DNA of 64,000 nt from Arcobacter acticola (GTDB taxonomy: Bacteria > Campylobacterota > Campylobacteria > Campylobacterales > Arcobacteraceae): contig NZ_CP042652.1 of the NCBI RefSeq assembly GCF_013177675.1, forward strand, positions 310,001-374,000, written 5' to 3'. Shown piece by piece: positions 9,984 through 18,073 of this stretch. The notes under the pieces were generated by a model. The model saw nothing but the letters and a program-made list of their open reading frames with translations. It did not search any database and was not told the DNA's origin. Every line of letters starts with the position of its first letter. Position 1 is the stretch's first letter. Made by a program: the position numbers and the translations under genes.

Positions 9984-10310
9984 CTATTTTTGATTTCCAA
10001 TTAAAATAATGCTTGCACCTAAAATACAAACTGCTGAACCTATTATATCCCATTTATTAAAGCTTTGTTTTTCTACGAAATATAACCAAAACAGTGAGGA
10101 AACTATATAAATTCCACCATAAATTGCATATGCACGACCTGCAAATTCTAAATTAACTTTTGTTAATAAATATGCAAAAATTGCCAGTGATATTATTCCA
10201 ACAAAAAGCCATAAACTATTATGTTGGAGTTTAAAAAACATCCAAAAACTATAACAACCTAATATTTCAAAAAAAGCTGCTGCTATATATATGAAGATTT
10301 CAAATATCAA
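9984..10310 (-). CDS. ynfA: YnfA family (UPF0060) small membrane protein
   Basis: 108 residues with four membrane helices, typical length for the family. Conserved family blocks are visible: AAAFFEILGCYSFW, GRAYAIYGGIYI and DIIGSAVCILGASIILIG. Members resemble small multidrug-type exporters. The start is TTG at 10308-10310, preceded by AAGGATAATAAA and four bases after the arsP stop. Placement between arsP and a redox protein suggests a role in metal(loid) or drug efflux, which is inference. Confidence 0.9.
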   Translation of the reverse strand: MIFEIFIYIAAAFFEILGCYSFWMFFKLQHNSLWLFVGIISLAIFAYLLTKVNLEFAGRAYAIYGGIYIVSSLFWLYFVEKQSFNKWDIIGSAVCILGASIILIGNQK

Positions 10311-10314
10311 TTTA

Positions 10315-11280
10315 TTATCCTAAAATCATATTAAATAAATATCCAGTTAGAAGTATAGCAAATCCAACAATACCAAAGAATATTCCTATTAATTTCACAC
10401 TTAAAACTCTTTTTAAAATCATAGCTTCAGGTAAACTCAATGCAACAACTGCCATCATAAAAGAAAGTGCCGTTCCAAGTAACATACCTTTTTGTGTTAA
10501 AACTTCCACAAGGGGTAAAATTCCAGCTGCATTTGAATACATAGGTATTCCCATAATAACCGCAACTATAGGAGCATACCAAACCGAACCACCTGCATAT
10601 GAGCTAATAAAATCTGTTGGAACATATCCATGAATAAAAGCTCCAATACCAACACCAATTATCACATATAAATAGATTTTTTTGAATATATCACTTGTAT
10701 ATTCCCACGATTCTTTTAGTCTTTGATTAAATGAAATTTTGTTCTCTTCATTGGGGCCACAACAATTATTTATTGCTTTAACTTCAATTAAAACTTCTTT
10801 TTCAAGATTCATAGAACCTATTACTAATCCTGCAATTATAGCAATCAAAAGTCCTAGACAAACATATAATAATGCTATTTTCCAACCAAAAAGTGAAAAC
10901 AGCATAGCAATAACAACAGCATCACTAAGAGGTGCTGAGATCAAATATGAAAATGTAACTCCAAGTGGAATTCTAGCTTGTAAAAATCCTAAAAATAAAG
11001 GTATCGCACTACATGAACAAAAAGGAGTTATTACCCCAAAAATTGCTGCTAGAAAATGTCCTACAATTTTATTCTTACCACTTATATAATCCCTTGCTTT
11101 TTCTATTGGGAAATAACTTCTTAATAGTGTAACCAAATAAATAATAGTAATTAAAAGTATAAATATTTTTATTGTATCAAATATAAAAAACTCTAAGGCA
11201 TCACCTAAGTGTGTTCCTTTTTCAAATCCTAAAATATTAAATACAAATATTGCGCTTAAATTTACAAGCCAATCAAACAT
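10315..11280 (-). CDS. arsP: ArsP-type permease (DUF318)
   Basis: A 321-residue inner-membrane permease with about eight to ten helices. The family hallmark FCSCSAIPLFLGFLQARIPLG is present, and a second block AYAGGSVWYAPIVAVIMGIP near residue 230 mirrors it. In Campylobacter, ArsP exports trivalent organoarsenicals. The gene has a strong AAGGAGGTC ribosome site and heads an operon with ynfA and a thioredoxin-like gene. Its promoter (-35 TTGATA, 17-base spacer, -10 TATACT) is overlaid by an ArsR-type palindrome, so arsenic induction is likely. Confidence 0.85.
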   Translation of the reverse strand: MFDWLVNLSAIFVFNILGFEKGTHLGDALEFFIFDTIKIFILLITIIYLVTLLRSYFPIEKARDYISGKNKIVGHFLAAIFGVITPFCSCSAIPLFLGFLQARIPLGVTFSYLISAPLSDAVVIAMLFSLFGWKIALLYVCLGLLIAIIAGLVIGSMNLEKEVLIEVKAINNCCGPNEENKISFNQRLKESWEYTSDIFKKIYLYVIIGVGIGAFIHGYVPTDFISSYAGGSVWYAPIVAVIMGIPMYSNAAGILPLVEVLTQKGMLLGTALSFMMAVVALSLPEAMILKRVLSVKLIGIFFGIVGFAILLTGYLFNMILG

Positions 11281-11308
11281 CTTGACCTCCTTAAATTAAA
11301 TTAATAAA

Positions 11309-11372
11309 AGTATAACAGAATTAAAACAAAATATCAAGATATGTTGATATATTAATTTAATTTTGCTATTAT
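11309..11372. promoter_or_regulatory. Divergent arsP / phosphatase promoters with ArsR-type operator
   Basis: The operator ATCAAGATATGTTGAT lies at 11333-11348. It supplies the -35 hexamer TTGATA to both directions. Leftward: -35 at 11332-11337, 17-base spacer, -10 TATACT at 11309-11314, serving arsP. Rightward: -35 at 11344-11349, 17-base spacer, -10 TATTAT at 11367-11372, serving the phosphatase gene. It differs by one base from the perfect palindrome in front of arsR. A bound dimer would block both promoters. Confidence 0.8.
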
Positions 11373-11398
11373 TATATTAATATTAACAAAGGAAAAAA

Positions 11399-11854
11399 AT
11401 GCATAATAATTTACACATCTCAAAACTTTGGAATGTACTACCTAATAAATTGTATGGTATGCCTGCTCCAGAAAAAAAAGATTTACAAAATCTTTCTGAT
11501 AAAAAAATTAAATCAATTGTTTGTTTGCTTGAAGATAATAGCAATATAGAAGATTATAATACAAATGGTTTTGAAAGTTTATGGCTTCCAGTTCCAGATG
11601 ACAAAGCACCTACTTTTGAACAAGTAGAAAAATTAGTAGAGTTTGTTGATGAGCAAATTCAAAAAAATAATCCAGTTGCTATTCATTGCCAAGGTGGGAA
11701 AGGAAGAACCGGGACTTTAATAGCTTCTTATTTAATATCAAAAGGTACATCATATGAGGAAGCTATGGAGAAAATCGAACTTAATCAAGCAAATGCTATA
11801 AAAAAAGATTTTCAAATAAATTTTTTAAAAGAGCTTTCTAAAAAAGTAAGATAA
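11399..11854 (+). CDS. Dual-specificity / PTP-type phosphatase, probably arsenic-regulated
   Basis: 151 residues, cytosolic. The P-loop AIHCQGGKGRTGTLIASYL fits HCx5R, with a general-acid Asp candidate in LPVPDDKAPTFEQ. The fold resembles atypical dual-specificity phosphatases. Its promoter shares the ArsR-type operator with arsP. HCx5R enzymes include the eukaryotic Acr2 arsenate reductases, so a function as arsenate reductase or as a phosphatase of an arsenic-stress target is possible; neither is shown. A perfect palindromic terminator follows the stop. Confidence 0.88.
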   Translation: MHNNLHISKLWNVLPNKLYGMPAPEKKDLQNLSDKKIKSIVCLLEDNSNIEDYNTNGFESLWLPVPDDKAPTFEQVEKLVEFVDEQIQKNNPVAIHCQGGKGRTGTLIASYLISKGTSYEEAMEKIELNQANAIKKDFQINFLKELSKKVR

Positions 11855-11878
11855 AAGTCCTAAATTTAGGACTTTTAT
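11851..11878. terminator. Bidirectional terminator
   Basis: A 28-bp perfect palindrome with GTCCTAAATTTAGGAC as core and A-run/T-run arms. It lies between the phosphatase stop (inside the stem) and the arsA stop, so it can end both convergent transcripts. Confidence 0.85.
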
Positions 11879-11886
11879 TAATATGT

Positions 11887-13617
11887 TTAATTTTTATCCC
11901 AGGCTTTAATCAAAGTCTTAAAGCTTAAACTCTCTTTTATCTCTTTAATATATTTGATCTCATTTAATGCTTTTTGACAAAGTAAATTATTTGAACTATT
12001 TGTTAGAGCAAAACTTCTATTAATTACCCAAGCGTAAGGTTTTATTCCCGCTCTTTTTAAATCTTCTTGCAAATCTTTTGCTTCATGTGTTGGTGTGGCT
12101 TCTGGTAGAGTAACTAATAAAATCTTAGTATATTTTTCATCTTTTATTCTAGGTAAAAGTTCAATTAAATCCTCTTCTAAAGCATCATTCTTATTTTTTA
12201 AAACTTCTTTATGATAAGCTTGTGATGCATCAAGTAAAAGTAAAGTATGACCTGTTGGTGCGGTATCAAGGACTACAAAACTATTCTTTGCTTTAGATAC
12301 AGTTTTTGCAAAAGCTTTAAATACAGCTATTTCTTCAATACATGGAGCACTTAACTCCTCTTTTAAAAGAGCCATATCTTCATTTGAAATTTTTCCTTCA
12401 TTTAGAGCAATTACTTCATCTACATGTTTTTGTGTCTCAATTTTTGGATCAATTTTTTCAATTGTAAGATTTTCATTTGTTTTAGAAACATACTCTAAAT
12501 GTGAGGCTGGATCTGTAGTAGAAAGTACAATTTTATGCCCTCTTTTTGCTAATTCTAAAGCAATATTTGAAGCAATTGTAGTTTTCCCAACTCCACCTTT
12601 TCCCATAGTCATAATCAAACCATTTTTATCATTTTCAAAATCTTCTATTAAACTATCCCAAGAATATATATCTTCTAAAATAGTTTTTAAAGAGTTTTGC
12701 AATTGTTCTTTTACATCTGAATACTCTTTTGGAGTGATATTATCTATTATATTATTTAAAGCTTCAAGCCCAACTGCACCATTTGGATAAAAACCAATAG
12801 TTGTTTTTGCTAGATTTGATATTATTTCATCAAGATTTTCTAAAGCTTTTTTTGATTTTTTTTCAAAACTTTTTGCAATTTCATCTTCATCATTTGCTCT
12901 AAAAACTCCATTTATAATTAAATGTTGATTTTTTATTCCTTGATTTGCTAACTCATGTGAAGCTTTTGAGGCTTCTATTAATGACAATTCTTCAGCCCTT
13001 GAAACTAAAATCAATAAGGTTTTATCTGCATTTTTTAGATTTTCCACCACATTTTCATAAAGTTTTTTATTATGACTTAAACCTGAAACTGCACCCAAAC
13101 ATGAACTTCCAGTACTATTATCTTCTATAAAACTATTCCAAGCACTTGGAAGTTTTAGAAGTCTTAGAGTATGCCCTGTTGGTGCAGTATCTAAAATAAT
13201 ATGCTCATAATTCTTTGAAATATCAATATCACCAACATATTTTGAAAATTCATTAAATCCTGCAATTTCAACCGTACAAGCACCGCTTAGTTGCTCTTCC
13301 ATTTGCTCAATGGCACTTTGTGGTAAAACTCCTCTAAATGGAGCTACCATTTTCTCTTTGTATTCATGTGCTGCAACTACTGGATTTATATTCATTGCTT
13401 CAAGATTTTCAACACCATTTATTTTCGTTGGTATACTTTTTAGTTTAGTTTCTAAAACTTCATCCAAATTTGAAGCCGGATCAGTTGAAATAAGTAATAC
13501 TTTTTTACCTTCTTTTGCAAGAGCAAGAGAAATAGCACAAGACATGGAAGTTTTACCAACTCCTCCTTTTCCTGTAAAAAAGAGGAATTGTGGTATTTTT
13601 TCTATTAAATTTTTCAT
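11887..13617 (-). CDS. arsA: ArsA arsenite-stimulated ATPase
   Basis: The 576-residue soluble ATPase energises ArsB. It contains two homologous halves, each with a deviant Walker A (FFTGKGGVGKTSMS near residue 15, MTMGKGGVGKTTIA near 335) and a signal-transduction motif DTAPTGHT. Metalloid-site Cys residues are seen in SGACTVEIAGF and APCIEEIAVF. The length matches canonical two-domain ArsA. It is the last gene of the ars operon, directly after arsD, whose product delivers As(III) to it. Confidence 0.96.
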   Translation of the reverse strand: MKNLIEKIPQFLFFTGKGGVGKTSMSCAISLALAKEGKKVLLISTDPASNLDEVLETKLKSIPTKINGVENLEAMNINPVVAAHEYKEKMVAPFRGVLPQSAIEQMEEQLSGACTVEIAGFNEFSKYVGDIDISKNYEHIILDTAPTGHTLRLLKLPSAWNSFIEDNSTGSSCLGAVSGLSHNKKLYENVVENLKNADKTLLILVSRAEELSLIEASKASHELANQGIKNQHLIINGVFRANDEDEIAKSFEKKSKKALENLDEIISNLAKTTIGFYPNGAVGLEALNNIIDNITPKEYSDVKEQLQNSLKTILEDIYSWDSLIEDFENDKNGLIMTMGKGGVGKTTIASNIALELAKRGHKIVLSTTDPASHLEYVSKTNENLTIEKIDPKIETQKHVDEVIALNEGKISNEDMALLKEELSAPCIEEIAVFKAFAKTVSKAKNSFVVLDTAPTGHTLLLLDASQAYHKEVLKNKNDALEEDLIELLPRIKDEKYTKILLVTLPEATPTHEAKDLQEDLKRAGIKPYAWVINRSFALTNSSNNLLCQKALNEIKYIKEIKESLSFKTLIKAWDKN

Positions 13618-13618
13618 A

Positions 13619-13942
13619 TTAAAATTTTGCTACAAAAGAGCCTAAACCCATTTTTGAACTAAGGCTTGGAACACTTGGATAGTCACCTTCAAATAAAAGT
13701 TCCTCATCCAAAAATATTAAAGGTAAAACTTCAACACCCTTTTCATTTAGTAATCTTGCTACTTCCTTATTTGATACATATTCACTTGGCTCTGTACTTA
13801 AGCCAAATCTTTTTACTTTAAATTTAGTTTTATCTAAACTATTTATAAAGTTAGCTAATTGCACTAGTTTTGTATCTACACTTGTTCCACAAACACCTGT
13901 AGGACAACACATAGCAGGGTCATAAATTTTTAAAATTTTCAT
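13619..13942 (-). CDS. arsD: ArsD arsenite metallochaperone
   Basis: 107 residues. The As(III)-binding Cys cluster DPAMCCPTGVCG is intact near residue 12, and FGLSTEPSEYVSN and GVEVLPLIFLD are family blocks. ArsD passes As(III) to ArsA and can weakly repress the operon. The ATG at 13942 has GAGG about nine bases upstream and fits the family N-terminus MKILKIYDPAM; an upstream GTG at 13969 overlapping the arsC stop is less likely. Confidence 0.93.
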   Translation of the reverse strand: MKILKIYDPAMCCPTGVCGTSVDTKLVQLANFINSLDKTKFKVKRFGLSTEPSEYVSNKEVARLLNEKGVEVLPLIFLDEELLFEGDYPSVPSLSSKMGLGSFVAKF

Positions 13943-13965
13943 TAAGCTAAAGCCTCGATAACTTT

Positions 13966-14391
13966 TCACAGAAAGTTTTTATCATCATCCAATGATAAAA
14001 CCGCATTTGCTACTTTTGGAAGTAATACTTCTTCAATCTCTTTATAAGTATCTTCAAATGCTTCAAAACCTTTTCCATCTGGATCTTCAAATCCTACGTG
14101 AATAACTTTCACTGCTTTTGGAAACATAGGACAAGTTTCATTTGCATGGTCACACACAGTTACTACTAAATCATAAGCATTATCTATTACTTTATCAATA
14201 GTTTTTGAATGATATTCACTTTTCCAAATTCCTTTTTCTTCAAGTAATTTTTGAGCATTTGGATTTACTCTTCCACTTGCTTTTACTCCACTACTATCAG
14301 CACTGATTCCATCTAATTTTGCATTAATTAATGCTTCTGCAATAATACTTCTACAAGAATTTCCTGTACATAAAATTAAAACTTTTTTCAT
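13966..14391 (-). CDS. arsC: Arsenate reductase, low-MW PTP type (second copy)
   Basis: 141 residues. The P-loop VLILCTGNSCRSIIAEALI holds Cys and Arg of Cx5R, and VTVCDHANETCPMFP carries the resolving Cys pair of thioredoxin-coupled ArsC. It reduces arsenate to arsenite in the cytosol. The ribosome site AAAGGAATATTTT is good. It is well diverged from the other arsC just upstream, so this is an old paralogue or separately acquired gene rather than a recent duplication. Confidence 0.92.
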   Translation of the reverse strand: MKKVLILCTGNSCRSIIAEALINAKLDGISADSSGVKASGRVNPNAQKLLEEKGIWKSEYHSKTIDKVIDNAYDLVVTVCDHANETCPMFPKAVKVIHVGFEDPDGKGFEAFEDTYKEIEEVLLPKVANAVLSLDDDKNFL

Positions 14392-14406
14392 AAAATATTC
14401 CTTTTT

Positions 14407-14880
14407 TTATTGATTTACATGCCATGATTCTGGAAATCCAGATTTTATATGTTGTTCTTTTACAAGCTCTGCAAACTGTAAAACATTTACTTTTAACTCA
14501 TCTTTTGACTGGATAACTTTTGCTTTTTTCTCTTCATAATTCCCATCACATGCTGGACTTGAAATATTCCAATGTAAAACTCCATCAAGACCAGGAAAAA
14601 TTGGACAAGCCTCTTTTTTCGCTTCGTCACAAACAGTTATTACATAATGAAAATGTAATCCTTGTTTAAAATATTCTATTACACTATTTGTAGTATATGA
14701 TGATATATCCATATTTTCAGATTCAAGTATTACTTCAACAGCCATTGGGTTTAAAACCCCTGCATTTACACCTGCACTTAAAACCTCAAAATCCTCTCCA
14801 CCATATTTTGATAATAAAGCTTGAGCCATTTGGCTTCTTGTCGTGTTGTGACTACATATAAATAAAACCTTAGTTTTCAA
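14407..14880 (-). CDS. arsC: Arsenate reductase, low-MW PTP type (first copy)
   Basis: 157 residues. VLFICSHNTTRSQMAQALL carries Cx5R, and TVCDEAKKEACPIFPG the redox Cys pair. The start codon is TTG at 14878-14880, with AGGAG seven bases upstream; there is no closer ATG before the P-loop. It is longer than its neighbour by a C-terminal helix ending ESWHVNQ, a feature of one arsenate-reductase subgroup. Having two reductases in one operon may widen redox-partner range. Confidence 0.92.
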   Translation of the reverse strand: MKTKVLFICSHNTTRSQMAQALLSKYGGEDFEVLSAGVNAGVLNPMAVEVILESENMDISSYTTNSVIEYFKQGLHFHYVITVCDEAKKEACPIFPGLDGVLHWNISSPACDGNYEEKKAKVIQSKDELKVNVLQFAELVKEQHIKSGFPESWHVNQ

Positions 14881-14901
14881 CTATTTTCTCCTATTAAATT
14901 T

Positions 14902-16152
14902 TTAAATTGCTAAAAGTACTAATAATAGTACGGGTGGTGTGATAATTAAACCAAATTTACTGTATTGAGCAAAAGATATTTTCACACCTTTTTTTGCCAA
15001 AACATGAAGCCATAATAGCGTAGCAAGGCTACCAAATGGTGTCATTTTTGGTCCAAGATTACATCCAACTATATTTGCATAAATCATTGCTTGATTTCCT
15101 ATATCATGCATTGCTATATCCATAATCATAATTGTTGGCATATTGTTCATAATAGCACTTAAAAAAGCTGCTATAAATCCAGTTCCAACAACCGCAATAG
15201 TATCACCTCTTAAACTTAAATCTTTTAAAACTATTGTTAGATAATCCGTAAGTCCTGCATTTTTAAGTCCATAAACAACTATATAAAGTCCAATACTAAA
15301 CCAAACAACTTGCCATGGAGCCTCTTTAATTATACGAATTGGCTCTACTGTTTTTGACATTGTTGCAATAATTAAAAATATAATTCCTCCACCTAAAGCA
15401 AAAATAGAAATTGGTAAATCATAAGCATCACCAATAAAGTAACCAGCTAATAAAATAGCTAAAAATACCCACGAAAAATAAAATAGTTTCATATTTTTTA
15501 TTACACTTTTTGGATCTTTTAATAAAGATATATCAACTGTTTTTGGAATATCTTTTCGTAAAAGTAACCATAAAAAAAGTATTGAAACTACAACACTTAC
15601 AATAAAAGGAATAATCATATTTAAAAAATATTCTACAAATCCAATACTAAAATAATTAGCTGTAACTATATTTGTAAGGTTTGAAAATACAAAAGGCAAA
15701 GAAGCACTATCGCTTATAAATCCACCTGCTAATAAAAATGCAACTATTGTTTTTATATTCAATTGTAATATTCTCATTTTAGCAAGTAAAATAGGAGTTA
15801 AAATAAGTGCCGCTCCATCATTTGCGAATAAAGCTGAAACAAAAGCTCCAAGTAAAATAGAATAGATAAACATTTTAAGTCCATCTCCATTTGAAAATTT
15901 CGCCATTTTTAAAGCTGCCCACTCAAAAAAACCAATCTCATCTAAAACCATAGATAAAATTATAATTCCTATAAAAGCGAGTGTTGCATCCCAAACTATG
16001 TTTGTAACAGTTAATACATCAGTAAAGCTAACAACTCCTAGAACTAAAGCTACGATTGCTCCAACAACAGCTGTCGTTCCAATTTGTAGATTTTTTGGTT
16101 GCCATATCACAAATATAAGTGTGATTATAAAAATAGAACTTGCAAGTATCAT
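14902..16152 (-). CDS. arsB: ArsB arsenite efflux permease
   Basis: A 416-residue inner-membrane carrier with about eleven to twelve helices in two repeats. It belongs to the ion transporter superfamily (VWDATLAFIGIIILSMVLDE, LFANDGAALILTPI, MNNMPTIMIMDIAM and NLGPKMTPFGSLATLLWL are family blocks). It exports As(III) alone or coupled to ArsA. Its ATG overlaps the stop of the preceding GGCT gene by four bases, which indicates translational coupling. Confidence 0.95.
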   Translation of the reverse strand: MILASSIFIITLIFVIWQPKNLQIGTTAVVGAIVALVLGVVSFTDVLTVTNIVWDATLAFIGIIILSMVLDEIGFFEWAALKMAKFSNGDGLKMFIYSILLGAFVSALFANDGAALILTPILLAKMRILQLNIKTIVAFLLAGGFISDSASLPFVFSNLTNIVTANYFSIGFVEYFLNMIIPFIVSVVVSILFLWLLLRKDIPKTVDISLLKDPKSVIKNMKLFYFSWVFLAILLAGYFIGDAYDLPISIFALGGGIIFLIIATMSKTVEPIRIIKEAPWQVVWFSIGLYIVVYGLKNAGLTDYLTIVLKDLSLRGDTIAVVGTGFIAAFLSAIMNNMPTIMIMDIAMHDIGNQAMIYANIVGCNLGPKMTPFGSLATLLWLHVLAKKGVKISFAQYSKFGLIITPPVLLLVLLAI

Positions 16153-16508
16153 AGGTCTGACTCTTTTATTTCATCATTTGTAGCTTTTAATTCATAAATA
16201 AAAGTATCAATATCAATTTCATCATATCTTTCAACTGTTACTTCTTTACGTTCAAACTCTAAGCCCTCAAACTCATCTAATTTTTCCCAATGGTTTATTA
16301 AATTATCTGAATAAAATAAAAATCCATGAACTGTATCCCCATTAGTGTCTAGCTTAATCCCAGGATATCCCATACTAGCACTCCAACCTGCATCTTTTAG
16401 ATAACCTCTTACAGTTGCTGGTACAAATTTTCCTACGATATTTTCCAGAACATGACCATTTGGACAGTTTGGCATTAAAGTTCCATATACAAAAAGTGTC
16501 TCTTTCAA
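16149..16508 (-). CDS. Gamma-glutamylcyclotransferase-like protein in the ars operon
   Basis: 119 residues of the GGCT/AIG2 fold. The N-terminal motif LFVYGTLMPNCPNG binds the gamma-glutamyl group, and the catalytic-type Glu lies in WEKLDEFEGLEFERKEV. It starts with TTG at 16506-16508, overlapping the arsR TGA; a later ATG would delete the YGTL motif. It also overlaps arsB. In other organisms GGCT enzymes act on glutathione or glutamyl-amines; here a role in thiol turnover during arsenic stress is inferred only from the operon. Confidence 0.87.
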   Translation of the reverse strand: MKETLFVYGTLMPNCPNGHVLENIVGKFVPATVRGYLKDAGWSASMGYPGIKLDTNGDTVHGFLFYSDNLINHWEKLDEFEGLEFERKEVTVERYDEIDIDTFIYELKATNDEIKESDL

Positions 16509-16825
16509 TTGTTTTCCTTTGTTTCACAAGCTTTTTTTAAAACTGGTAATTCTATTTGTAAAGTATTAATCTCTTTTATACAAGAGTTTCTAAACTCATC
16601 AAGGGGAAAACGAACACTATAATAAGCCCATCTTCCTTCCCTTTGAACATTTAAAAATCCTGCTTCTTTTAAGATTTTTAAATGTCTTGAAAGTCTTGAT
16701 TGAATCATATCAAATGAATTTTCCAAATCACAAACACAACATTTACCATTTATATTTATAAATTTAAGTAGTTTTACTCTTGTTTCATCATTTAAGGCAC
16801 TAGTTGTTTTTAAAAATATATCCAT
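16505..16825 (-). CDS. arsR: ArsR/SmtB family arsenic-sensing repressor
   Basis: 106 residues with a winged helix. The As(III) site CCVCDLENSF sits at the start of helix alpha3, and the recognition helix is MIQSRLSRHLKILKEAGF. The protein represses until arsenite binds. It is the first gene of arsR-GGCT-arsB-arsC-arsC-arsD-arsA. Its own promoter carries a perfect 16-bp palindrome over the -35 hexamer, and a one-mismatch copy lies before arsP. Confidence 0.95.
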   Translation of the reverse strand: MDIFLKTTSALNDETRVKLLKFININGKCCVCDLENSFDMIQSRLSRHLKILKEAGFLNVQREGRWAYYSVRFPLDEFRNSCIKEINTLQIELPVLKKACETKENN

Positions 16826-16846
16826 ATTAGTTCCTTCTTTTTTAAA

Positions 16847-16886
16847 ACTATATCATAATTAAATTAATATATCAAGATATCTTGAT
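16847..16886 (-). promoter_or_regulatory. arsR promoter and ArsR-type operator
   Basis: The perfect palindrome ATCAAGATATCTTGAT lies at 16871-16886. Read leftward, -35 TTGATA (16870-16875), a 17-base spacer and -10 TATAGT (16847-16852) lead to arsR at 16825. The same hexamers, spacing and operator position recur before arsP. Confidence 0.82.
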
Positions 16887-16910
16887 GTATTAATTTAAAA
16901 TATTTGATAA

Positions 16911-17624
16911 TTACTTAAAAAAAGTAATTATCATAGGAAGAAAAACAGCTGTAAATATTCCACTAAGTCCCATTGCAAGTGCTGAAAAAGCAGCGGCTTT
17001 TTCACTTATTTCAATGGCCCTTGCAGTACCAATTCCATGTGATACCAAACCAAGTGCAAAACCTTTTGAAGTATCATATTTTATATTTATAAGTTTAAAA
17101 ACAATTGTTCCAAACAAAGCCCCTATAATTCCAGTTATTAAAACAAATCCAACAGCCAATGATGGAATAGCACCTATTTGCTCTGATGTTATAATTGCAA
17201 TCGGAGCAGTTATTGATTTTGTAGTCATTGATAAAATTGTTGGAAGTTCTGCTCCAAAAATCCATAATAAAGACACTGCAATTGCTATTGAAAAAATACC
17301 TGCAATAAAAAGAGTAAGAACTATTGGAATAAAAAGTGATTTTATATATTTTAGATTTTTATATAAGGGTAAAGCCAAGGCGACAGTTGCAGGGCCCAAG
17401 AAAAAGTGAATAATTTCAACACTCTTAAAATACTCTTCAAAAGATGTATTTGTATATATTATTAAACTTAAAAGTATCACATAAGCTATAATTATTGGTT
17501 GTAATAGTGTGTGTTTATTAAACTTTTCATAGATTATGATTCCTAGTTTAAAAGCAGCTAATGTTAAAATCAACCATGTAAGGGGAGTTGAATGTATATA
17601 ATTTATTAATGCATCATAATTCAT
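16911..17624 (-). CDS. lrgB: LrgB family membrane protein
   Basis: A 237-residue membrane protein with about seven helices. The hallmark SITAPIAIITSEQIGAIPSL and the GLVSHGIGTARAIE block are present. With LrgA it forms a CidB/LrgB-type system linked to murein hydrolase control or metabolite export. The ATG at 17624 follows GGGGAAAAAA; an earlier start inside lrgA is rejected. It overlaps lrgA by 11 bases and is followed by the arsR promoter. Confidence 0.9.
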   Translation of the reverse strand: MNYDALINYIHSTPLTWLILTLAAFKLGIIIYEKFNKHTLLQPIIIAYVILLSLIIYTNTSFEEYFKSVEIIHFFLGPATVALALPLYKNLKYIKSLFIPIVLTLFIAGIFSIAIAVSLLWIFGAELPTILSMTTKSITAPIAIITSEQIGAIPSLAVGFVLITGIIGALFGTIVFKLINIKYDTSKGFALGLVSHGIGTARAIEISEKAAAFSALAMGLSGIFTAVFLPMIITFFK

Positions 17625-17967
17625 TTTTTTCCCCTTTAATAGTAAGATAATCCATAAATTTTGCACTAAAAGCCAAAGCTACAATCGTTCCCACAAATAA
17701 AGCAATTGCAATTGCCCAAAACTCTTTTGTAATAATATCAATTTGAGTAATTATTCCCATAGCAGCAGGTATAAATAAAAGTGGCAAATATCTTAAATGC
17801 AAAGCAACTGCATTATCAAGACTAATAAAACTTCCTTTTCTAACTAATAAAAACAACAATAATAAAATCATACCAATAACAGGTCCAGGCACTAAGAGTT
17901 CAAAAAACTTAGCAATACACTCCCCTAAAAATTGGAAGAACAATAAAACAATAATACCTTTTAACAT
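17614..17967 (-). CDS. lrgA: CidA/LrgA family holin-like protein
   Basis: 117 residues with four membrane helices; FFELLVPGPVIGMILLLLFL is the family signature. It has a good AAAAGGATTT ribosome site and is translationally coupled to lrgB. No promoter of note is visible apart from AT-rich sequence between it and the divergent gene at 18074. Confidence 0.9.
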   Translation of the reverse strand: MLKGIIVLLFFQFLGECIAKFFELLVPGPVIGMILLLLFLLVRKGSFISLDNAVALHLRYLPLLFIPAAMGIITQIDIITKEFWAIAIALFVGTIVALAFSAKFMDYLTIKGEKNEL

Positions 17968-18073
17968 ATAAATCCTTTTAATAATTTGTACTATACTAAA
18001 ATTTCTCTTAGGATAAAAAGTTAAAGATTTTAAATAATTGTTATATAATTAAGTATATAACATAAGGTTTAAT

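Noticed and set aside
13310-13645. Open frame antisense to arsA and arsD
   Set aside because: Overlaps two clearly real genes; translated sequence has no recognisable domain.
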